Origin: DATLGD01 sp035540755
GTDB lineage: Bacteria > Actinomycetota > Actinomycetes > Mycobacteriales > SCTD01
Direction of reading: 5' to 3'
Assembly: GCA_035540755.1 (NCBI GenBank)
Contig: DATLGD010000021.1
Location: 1-21,858 of the forward strand
DNA length: 21,858 nucleotides
The translations under genes were made by a program, and so were the position numbers. The notes beneath the pieces were generated by a model. That model was given only the letters and a program-made list of their open reading frames with translations. It was not told the origin of the DNA and did no database searches. Positions 14,587-19,615 of the stretch are shown here, in pieces (the first letter of the stretch is position 1; each line of letters opens with the position of its first letter).

Positions 14587-15732
14587 CTACGCCCGCCCGG
14601 CGGGGGACAGCCCGAGCGACATCCCGGCGAGCCCGCGCGGCTTGCCCACCAGTGCGTCGCTGATCCGCACCAGCTCCTTGCTCGCCGGGGCATCCGGGTC
14701 GTCGAGCACCAGCGGGCGGCAGGCGTCGCCGCCTTCGCGCAGGCGGACGTCGATGGGCACCTGGCCGAGCAGCGGCACGCTCGCGCCGAGCCGGGTCGAC
14801 AGGGAGGTCGCGACCGACTGCCCGCCGCCCGAGCCGAACACGTCGATGCGCTCGTCGCAGTGCGGGCACGGCAGCCAGCTCATGTTCTCGACGACACCGG
14901 CGATGCGCTGGTGGGTCTGCAGCGCGATGGAGCCGGCCCGCTCGGCCACCTCCTGCGCGGCCAGCTGCGGCGTCGTCACGACGAGGATCTCCGCGTTCGG
15001 CACCAGCTGCGCCACCGAGATCGCGACGTCGCCGGTGCCGGGCGGCAGGTCCATGAGCAGCACGTCGAGGTCGCCCCAGAACACGTCGGCGAGGAACTGC
15101 TGCAGCGCGCGGTGCAGCATGGGCCCGCGCCACACGACGGGGGTGTTGTCCTTGGTGAACATCCCGATCGAGATGACCTTCACGCCGTGTGCCGACGGCG
15201 GCATGATCATCGACTCGACCTGCGTCGGTCGGTGCTGCACGCCGAGCATGCGGGGCACCGAGAAGCCGTAGATGTCGGCGTCCAGCACGCCGACCTGCAG
15301 CCCGCGCTGCGCCATCTGCGCCGCCAGGTTGACCGTGACCGAGCTCTTGCCGACACCGCCCTTGCCCGACGCGACAGCGAACACGCGGGTCAGCGACCCC
15401 GGGCGGGCGAACGGGATCTCCTTGTCGCCCTGGTCGCCCTTGAGGGTCTGCCGCAGCGCCGTCAGCTGCTCGCTGCTCATGACGTCGAGCTCGACCCGGA
15501 CGCCGGTGACGCCGGGAAGCGCGCCGACCGCCGCCGTCACCCGCTCGGTGATGGTGTCCTTCATCGGGCAGCCGCTGACGGTGAGGAAGACGCCGATCCG
15601 CGCCACGCCGTCGGGCGCCACCTCGGCGCTCTTGACCATGCCGAGCTCGGTGATCGGACGCCGGATCTCCGGGTCCTCGACGGTGCTCAGGGCAGCCGTG
15701 AGCTGCTCGGCGGTGGGCAGGGGAGTGGTCAA
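14587..15732 (-). CDS. mrp: Iron-sulfur cluster carrier protein Mrp/ApbC (NBP35 family)
   Basis: A 381-residue P-loop ATPase that carries and delivers Fe-S clusters in the cytoplasm. An N-terminal MIP18/DUF59 domain (about 5-85) includes TVSGCPMKDTI. The ATPase domain has the deviant Walker A SGKGGVGKSS (122-131), LDADIYGFSVPRMLG and LMDLPPGTGD. CPHC at 289-292 is the cluster-bridging pair of the dimer. The start is TTG at 15732, with AAGGA 5 nt upstream; no ATG or GTG lies near it in frame and the N-terminus fits the family. Position after tatB, in the convergent orientation, matches Rv1229c. It is preceded by a long inverted repeat. Confidence 0.94.
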   Translation of the reverse strand: MTTPLPTAEQLTAALSTVEDPEIRRPITELGMVKSAEVAPDGVARIGVFLTVSGCPMKDTITERVTAAVGALPGVTGVRVELDVMSSEQLTALRQTLKGDQGDKEIPFARPGSLTRVFAVASGKGGVGKSSVTVNLAAQMAQRGLQVGVLDADIYGFSVPRMLGVQHRPTQVESMIMPPSAHGVKVISIGMFTKDNTPVVWRGPMLHRALQQFLADVFWGDLDVLLMDLPPGTGDVAISVAQLVPNAEILVVTTPQLAAQEVAERAGSIALQTHQRIAGVVENMSWLPCPHCDERIDVFGSGGGQSVATSLSTRLGASVPLLGQVPIDVRLREGGDACRPLVLDDPDAPASKELVRISDALVGKPRGLAGMSLGLSPAGRA

Positions 15733-15792
15733 CGTCGTCCTTCGGGAGGGGGTCCCGGGCAGTCGTTCCTGGGCTGGCTCCGGGCGCCCCCG

Positions 15793-15798
15793 AGTCTA
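15793..15798 (-). promoter_or_regulatory. Possible -10 element of mrp
   Basis: TAGACT on the minus strand, 60 nt before the TTG start, a good TANNNT hexamer in a GC-rich gap. The -35 region is not recognisable. The 57-nt inverted repeat lies just upstream of it. Confidence 0.33.
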
Positions 15799-15823
15799 CG
15801 TCCGCCCGTGCGCACCGGCCCCG

Positions 15824-15880
15824 TGTGCCAGGACGCGGACGCAAGGGGTAGAGCTGGGCGTGCGTCCGCGTCCTGGCACA
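15824..15880. repeat. Perfect 20-bp inverted repeat with 17-nt loop
   Basis: Arms 15824-15843 and 15861-15880 are exact reverse complements (TGTGCCAGGACGCGGACGCA and its complement). The element lies between the end of mcl2 and the start of mrp, both on the minus strand, so it could terminate mcl2 transcription; no T-tract follows. A perfect 20-bp stem is far longer than chance predicts for a 176-nt gap. Confidence 0.8.
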
Positions 15881-15905
15881 TCCCGCCGGCGGGCGGCGGC
15901 GGACG

Positions 15906-16775
15906 CTAGGAGAGGGCGGCGATGGCCTCGGCGACGGCGAGGGTGCGCAGCGCGTTGTCGCGGTGCAGGTTCTCGACCATCCGCCCGTCGACGGTGACGA
16001 CGCCGCGTCCCTCGCGACCGGCCTCCTCGAAGGCGACGACGACCGTGCGGGCGTGCTGGATCTCGTCCTCGGTCGGAGCCCACACGCGGTTGGCCACGTC
16101 GACCTGCGAGGGGTGCACGAGCGTCTTGCCGTCGAAGCCCATCTCCGCGCCCTGCCGGCACTCCGCCTCGAAGCCCTCGAGGTCCTTCACCGCGTTGTAG
16201 ACGCCGTCGACGATCGCGACGCCGGCCTCCCGCGCGGCGAGCAGCGCGGTGGCCAGGTGCGGCAGGAGCGGGGCCCGCCCGGGCACCAGCTGCGCGCGCA
16301 GCTCCTTGGCGAGGTCGTTGGTGCCCATGACCAGGCACGCCACCCGGTCGAAGCCCGCGATCTCGCGGACGGCGAAGACGGCCGCCGGCGTCTCGACCAT
16401 CGGCCAGAGCTGCAGGTCGTCGGGCGCACCGGCCTTCTCCAGGTGCTGCACGACCCGGCCGAGGTGGTCGGCGCCCGACACCTTCGGGACGACGACGGCA
16501 GCCGCCCCCGCGGTGGCGGCGGCGGCGAGGTCGTCGGCGCCCCACGGGGTGTCGAGCCCGTTGCAGCGGATGGTCAGGTGGCGGCGGCCGTACTCGCCGG
16601 AGCCCGCCGCGGCGACGGCCTGCGCACGGGCCTGCTCCTTGGCGTCCGGCGCGACGGCGTCCTCGAGGTCGAAGATGATCGCGTCGGCGGTGAGGGTCTT
16701 GGCCTTCTCCAGCGCGCGCTCGTTCGAGCTCGGCATGTAGAGCACCGAGCGCAGGACCGAGATGTCAGCCGTCAC
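15906..16775 (-). CDS. mcl2: CitE-like CoA ester lyase, Mcl2 ((3S)-malyl-CoA thioesterase) type
   Basis: A 289-residue HpcH/HpaI aldolase-fold protein. It begins SVLYMPSSNERALEKAKTL and has FDLEDAVAPDAKEQAR, MVETPAAV with metal ligand Glu128, VMGTNDLAKELR with Asp154, VDGVYNAVKD and FDGKTLVHPSQ. From memory these blocks closely match Rhodobacter Mcl2, which hydrolyses (3S)-malyl-CoA to malate and CoA in the ethylmalonyl-CoA pathway. True CitE subunits are part of a three-subunit citrate lyase and none is here. The neighbouring Mcl1-type lyase strengthens the assignment. The GTG at 16775 follows GAGAGGA. Its leader contains an inverted repeat. Beta-hydroxyacid lyases such as citramalyl-CoA lyase (CLYBL) are the alternative. 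Confidence 0.87.
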   Translation of the reverse strand: MTADISVLRSVLYMPSSNERALEKAKTLTADAIIFDLEDAVAPDAKEQARAQAVAAAGSGEYGRRHLTIRCNGLDTPWGADDLAAAATAGAAAVVVPKVSGADHLGRVVQHLEKAGAPDDLQLWPMVETPAAVFAVREIAGFDRVACLVMGTNDLAKELRAQLVPGRAPLLPHLATALLAAREAGVAIVDGVYNAVKDLEGFEAECRQGAEMGFDGKTLVHPSQVDVANRVWAPTEDEIQHARTVVVAFEEAGREGRGVVTVDGRMVENLHRDNALRTLAVAEAIAALS

Positions 16776-16792
16776 GTCGCGGTTCCTCTCCC

Positions 16793-16857
16793 GTGATCAA
16801 CAAGGGGTCGCCGCCGACACGCCGTCGGCGTTTCGCCGGTGACCTCTTGTTGATCAC
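16793..16857. repeat. Inverted repeat with nested hairpin in the mcl1-mcl2 gap
   Basis: Outer arms 16793-16809 (GTGATCAACAAGGGGTC) and 16841-16857 (GACCTCTTGTTGATCAC) match at 16 of 17 positions. Inside is a second hairpin CGCCGAC-ACGCC-GTCGGCG at 16812-16830. The outer arm nearest mcl2 ends a few nt before its ribosome site, so the structure sits in the mcl2 leader. It may act as terminator, attenuator or RNA-processing site. Confidence 0.75.
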
Positions 16858-16866
16858 CGTGGGGGG

Positions 16867-16884
16867 GGCGCGTAGCGGCGCGCC
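16867..16884 (-). terminator. Short GC hairpin at the end of mcl1
   Basis: GGCGCG-TAGCGG-CGCGCC, 6-bp stem, 5 nt beyond the mcl1 stop on the minus strand. It adjoins a run of eight G (16861-16868 on the plus strand), seen as eight C in the transcript. Weak by itself. Confidence 0.35.
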
Positions 16885-16888
16885 AGGC

Positions 16889-17944
16889 CTACAGGCCGTA
16901 CGCCTCCTTCAGCTCGGCGTCACGCTCGGCGAGCTGGGTGGCGAGCTCGAGCACCACCTGGCACTGCTTGTAGGTCGCGTCGTCCTGCATCTTGCCGTCG
17001 ATCATGACGGCGCCGCGGCCGCCCTCGGGCATCTCGTCGACGACGCGCTTGGCCCACTTCACCTCGGCCGGCTCGGGCGAGAACACCCTCTTCGCGATGT
17101 CGATCTGCACCGGGTGCAGCGACCACGTGCCGACGCAGCCGAGCAGGTAGGCGTTGCGGAACTGGTCCTCGCAGGCGAGCGTGTCCTTGATGTCGCCGAA
17201 CGGGCCGTAGTACGGGTAGATGCCGGCGGCGGCGCACGCGTCGACCATGCGCGCGACGGTGTAGTGCCAGAGGTCCTGCTGGTAGGTGGTGCGCTCGCCC
17301 TCGTCGTCGCGCGGGTCCTGGCGCACGAGGTAGCCGGGGTGGCCGCCGCCGACGCGGGTGGTCTTCATCCGGCGGTCGGCGGCGAGGTCGGCGGGCCCGA
17401 GCGAGATGCCCTGCATGCGCGGGGAGGCCTGCGCGATCTCCTCCACGCGCGCGACGCCCGACGCCGTCTCGAGGATCGCGTGCACGAGCAGCGGCCGCGA
17501 GACGCCGGCGCGCGCCTCGAGCTGCGCGAGCAGCCGGTCGACGTAGTGGATGTCCTCGGGCCCCTCGACCTTCGGCACCATGACGACGTCGAGCACGTCG
17601 CCGGCCTCGGTGACGAGCGTCGTGAGGTCGTCGAGCACCCACGGCGAGTCGAGGCTGTTGACGCGGGTCCACAGCTGCGTGCCCGCGGAGGCGTCCCAGC
17701 CCTTCGCGACGTCGACGAGGCCCTGCCGCGCGGCCTCCTTGTTCTCGACGGCGACGGCGTCCTCGAGGTTGCCGAGGAGCACGTCGACCTTCGGCGCGAT
17801 GTCCGGGACCTTCGCGACCATCTTGGCGTTCGACGGGTCGAAGAAGTGGATCATCCGCGACGGGCGCCAGGGGACCTCGCGCAGCGGCTCGGGCGCGCCG
17901 ACGGCCAGCGGGCGGAAGAAGGACTTCGGGCTCCGGGTGGTCAC
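16889..17944 (-). CDS. mcl: Malyl-CoA/beta-methylmalyl-CoA/citramalyl-CoA lyase, Chloroflexus type
   Basis: A 351-residue CoA-ester lyase that reversibly splits malyl-CoA to glyoxylate and acetyl-CoA, and methylmalyl-CoA to glyoxylate and propionyl-CoA. The N-terminus (SFFRPLAVGAPEPLREVPW), GNLEDAVAVENKEAAR, VMVPKVEGPEDIHYVD, LETASGVARVEEIA, SPRMQGISLGPADLAA, TTRVGGGHPGY, YGPFGDIKD and the ending EAYGL follow, from memory, the 348-residue Chloroflexus aurantiacus enzyme of the 3-hydroxypropionate bicycle. Its longer N-terminus and the insert after GGGHPGY set it apart from the shorter Rhodobacter Mcl1. Metal ligands would be Glu159 and Asp186. The GTG at 17944 has no ribosome site; a -10 hexamer 8 nt upstream indicates a leaderless mRNA. 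mcl2 lies downstream in the same direction. Confidence 0.9.
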   Translation of the reverse strand: MTTRSPKSFFRPLAVGAPEPLREVPWRPSRMIHFFDPSNAKMVAKVPDIAPKVDVLLGNLEDAVAVENKEAARQGLVDVAKGWDASAGTQLWTRVNSLDSPWVLDDLTTLVTEAGDVLDVVMVPKVEGPEDIHYVDRLLAQLEARAGVSRPLLVHAILETASGVARVEEIAQASPRMQGISLGPADLAADRRMKTTRVGGGHPGYLVRQDPRDDEGERTTYQQDLWHYTVARMVDACAAAGIYPYYGPFGDIKDTLACEDQFRNAYLLGCVGTWSLHPVQIDIAKRVFSPEPAEVKWAKRVVDEMPEGGRGAVMIDGKMQDDATYKQCQVVLELATQLAERDAELKEAYGL

Positions 17945-17952
17945 GGCTCGTC

Positions 17953-17958
17953 AGGTTA
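17953..17958 (-). promoter_or_regulatory. -10 element of a leaderless mcl transcript
   Basis: TAACCT on the minus strand, 8 nt before the GTG start of mcl. The spacing places transcription start at or within a base or two of the GTG, and there is no Shine-Dalgarno sequence. No clear -35 is seen. Confidence 0.55.
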
Positions 17959-18015
17959 GGGAGTGATCGCCGCCACCGCGCGGTCGGGTCCCCGGGGGAC
18001 GCGTGCGCGCGCAAC

Positions 18016-18021
18016 TAGCCT
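18016..18021 (+). promoter_or_regulatory. -10 element of a leaderless marR transcript
   Basis: TAGCCT, 6 nt before the ATG of the MarR gene. A start 7 nt after the hexamer falls on the A of ATG. The intervening GGGCGC has no ribosome site of normal spacing. No clear -35 is seen. Confidence 0.55.
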
Positions 18022-18027
18022 GGGCGC

Positions 18028-18486
18028 ATGGAGCAGCCCGCCGGCCTCACCGCGGCGCAGTCGCGCGCGTGGCGCCGGTTCCTGCGCGCGCACGCAGGCG
18101 TCGTCGCGCAGCTCGAGCGCGACCTGCAGTCGGCGCACGACCTGCCGCTCGCGCACTACGACGTGCTCGTGCAGCTCTCCGAGGCGCCGGGCCGGGCGCT
18201 GCGGATGACCGACCTCGCGCAGAGCGTGCTGCTCTCGCGGTCCGGCCTCACCCGCCTCGTCGACCGGCTCGAGCGCGACGGCCTGGTGCGCCGCGAGGCG
18301 TGCCCGTCCGACCTGCGCGGCACGCTCGCCGTCCTCACCGACGCCGGTGCCGAGCGGCTGCGGGAGGCCTGGCCCACGCACCTCGCCGGCGTCGTCGAGC
18401 GCGTCGTCGGCCGCTACACCGAGGAGGAGCTCGCGCTGCTCGGCGACCTGCTCGGCCGGATGCTCGACGACGAGCCGGCGCCCTGA
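18028..18486 (+). CDS. MarR-family transcriptional regulator
   Basis: A 152-residue MarR protein: dimerisation helix FLRAHAGVVAQLERDLQ, then HYDVLVQLSEAPGRALRMTDLAQSVLLS and SGLTRLVDRLERDGLVRREACPSDLRGTLAVLTDAGAERL, giving the winged helix-turn-helix with the typical Asp-Arg salt bridge in the wing (DLRGT). The C-terminal helices (EEELALLGDLLGRML) complete the dimer. It leads an operon with azlC and azlD, so it probably controls export of branched-chain or related amino acids in response to a small ligand, and may also act on the divergent mcl promoter, whose -10 is only about 60 bp away. The ATG appears to start a leaderless message. Confidence 0.92.
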   Translation: MEQPAGLTAAQSRAWRRFLRAHAGVVAQLERDLQSAHDLPLAHYDVLVQLSEAPGRALRMTDLAQSVLLSRSGLTRLVDRLERDGLVRREACPSDLRGTLAVLTDAGAERLREAWPTHLAGVVERVVGRYTEEELALLGDLLGRMLDDEPAP

Positions 18487-19133
18487 CCGCCACCGCCCGC
18501 TCCGTCCTGCGCGACGCCGTCGGCATCGGCGTGGCCGTCGGCGCCTACGGGCTGTCGTTCGGCGCCGCCGCCGTGACCGCCGGGCTGTCGCCGGTGCAGG
18601 CCTGCGCGCTGTCGGTGCTCGTCTTCACCGGCGCCTCGCAGTTCGCCCTCGTCGGCGTGCTCGGCGCCGGCGGCGGAGCGGTGCCCGCGGTGCTCGGCGG
18701 CCTGCTGCTGGGGGCCCGCAACACCCTCTACGCCGTGCGGCTCGCCGACCTGCTCGGCCTGCGCGGCCTGCGCCGCGTCGTGGCCGCGCACCTGACCATC
18801 GACGAGTCGACGGCGATGGGCACCGCGGCGCCGCCGCCGCTCGCCGGCCTGGCGTTCTGGTCCACCGGCCTGTCGGTCTTCGTGCTGTGGAACGCCGCGA
18901 CGCTGCTCGGCGCGGTGGGGGCGGGCGTCGTCGACGTGCGGGCGCTCGGGCTCGACGCCGCCGTCGGCGCGGCGTTCCTCGGGCTGCTGGCGCTGCAGGT
19001 GCGCGACCACGGCTCCGGCGACGGCGACGGCGAGCGCCGTCCGGTCGCGCTGGTCGCCGTGCCGCTCACCCCGCCCGGCGTGCCGGTGCTCCTCGCGGCG
19101 CTCGCCGTCCTGCCCGCGGTGGTGCGCCGGTGA
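18483..19133 (+). CDS. azlC: AzlC-family branched-chain amino acid exporter, large subunit
   Basis: A 216-residue membrane protein. Conserved AzlC blocks are VGAYGLSFGAAAVTAGLS, SVLVFTGASQFALVGVL, LLLGARNTLYAVRLADLLG and AAHLTIDESTAMG; several membrane spans extend to residue 216. With AzlD it exports branched-chain amino acids or methionine (AzlCD in Bacillus, BrnFE in Corynebacterium). No ATG, GTG or TTG lies in the expected place: the frame entering from upstream has only CTG at 18483, which overlaps the MarR stop as CTGA, before TATARSVLRDAVG. I use this CTG; an internal GTG near 18528 would remove the conserved beginning. Tight overlap with both neighbours shows one operon. Confidence 0.88.
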   Translation: MTATARSVLRDAVGIGVAVGAYGLSFGAAAVTAGLSPVQACALSVLVFTGASQFALVGVLGAGGGAVPAVLGGLLLGARNTLYAVRLADLLGLRGLRRVVAAHLTIDESTAMGTAAPPPLAGLAFWSTGLSVFVLWNAATLLGAVGAGVVDVRALGLDAAVGAAFLGLLALQVRDHGSGDGDGERRPVALVAVPLTPPGVPVLLAALAVLPAVVRR

Positions 19134-19432
19134 GCACGTGGGCCGCCGTGCTCGGGCTGGCCGCCGGGGCGTTCGCGCTCAAGCTGGCCGGCTGGCTCGT
19201 GCCCGCGCGCGTGTTCGAGGACCCGCGCGTGCGGCGCGGGACGCTGCTCGTGCCGGTGGCGCTGCTCGCCGCGCTCGTGGTGGTGCAGACCGCGGCCGAC
19301 GGGCGGGCGCTCGTCGTCGACGCGCGGCTCGCGGGCCTGGCGGCCGGCGCGGTGGCGCTGGCCCTGCGGGCGCCGTTCCTCGTGCTCGTGGTGGTCGCTG
19401 CGGCGACGGCGGCGCTCGTCCGCGCCCTCTGA
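19130..19432 (+). CDS. azlD: AzlD-family branched-chain amino acid exporter, small subunit
   Basis: A 100-residue, mostly hydrophobic protein with about four membrane segments: WAAVLGLAAGAFALKLAGWLVP, TLLVPVALLAALVVVQTA, ARLAGLAAGAVALALRAPFL and VLVVVAAATAALVRAL. Size, hydropathy and the 4-nt GTGA overlap with the azlC stop identify it as the AzlD partner that completes the exporter. It ends 183 nt before the convergent ATPase gene, across a repeat-rich gap. Confidence 0.87.
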   Translation: MSTWAAVLGLAAGAFALKLAGWLVPARVFEDPRVRRGTLLVPVALLAALVVVQTAADGRALVVDARLAGLAAGAVALALRAPFLVLVVVAAATAALVRAL

Positions 19433-19486
19433 CCTCGCCGATCCTCGTCCCGTGCCCCGGGACACGCCGTCGGACGGTGCACGAGG

Positions 19487-19601
19487 CGAAGATCACCGCG
19501 GTCCGGCGCCCGGTGGTGCGGTGATCCTCGACCTCTTGCGGGTCCCGCACGCTCGCTGCCCCGCAACAGGTCGAAGATCACCGCGCAACAGGTCGAAGAT
19601 C
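19487..19601. repeat. Cluster of related short repeats between convergent operons
   Basis: Three copies of a GAAGATC-containing unit: CGAAGATCACCGCG at 19487-19500 and 19572-19585, and GCAACAGGTCGAAGATC twice in tandem (19563-19579 and 19585-19601, 22-nt period). An inverted copy lies at 19518-19540. The copies allow more than one stem to form. They share GACCTCTTG and GATCACCG modules with the repeat at 16793-16857. Confidence 0.7.
19518..19584. terminator. Bidirectional stem-loop between azlD and the ATPase gene
   Basis: Arm 19518-19540 pairs with arm 19562-19584 at 21 of 23 positions, loop 21 nt. It lies between two stop codons (azlD ends 19432, the ATPase gene ends 19616), which is the place for a shared terminator. 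Confidence 0.65.
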
Positions 19602-19615
19602 GGCCGGGCGGGGGC

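Noticed and set aside
15824..15880. Mobile element end or attachment site
   Set aside because: No integrase, transposase, target duplication or tRNA gene adjoins it.
15906..16775. Citrate lyase beta subunit (CitE) as literal function
   Set aside because: No alpha or gamma citrate lyase subunits nearby, and the sequence blocks and the Mcl neighbour fit an Mcl2-type enzyme better.
16861..16868. Eight-G run as a phase-variation tract
   Set aside because: It lies beyond the mcl stop codon in a non-coding gap, so slippage would not switch a gene.
19487..19601. CRISPR array
   Set aside because: Only two or three short unequal copies with no uniform spacers; it behaves as a terminator or dispersed repeat.
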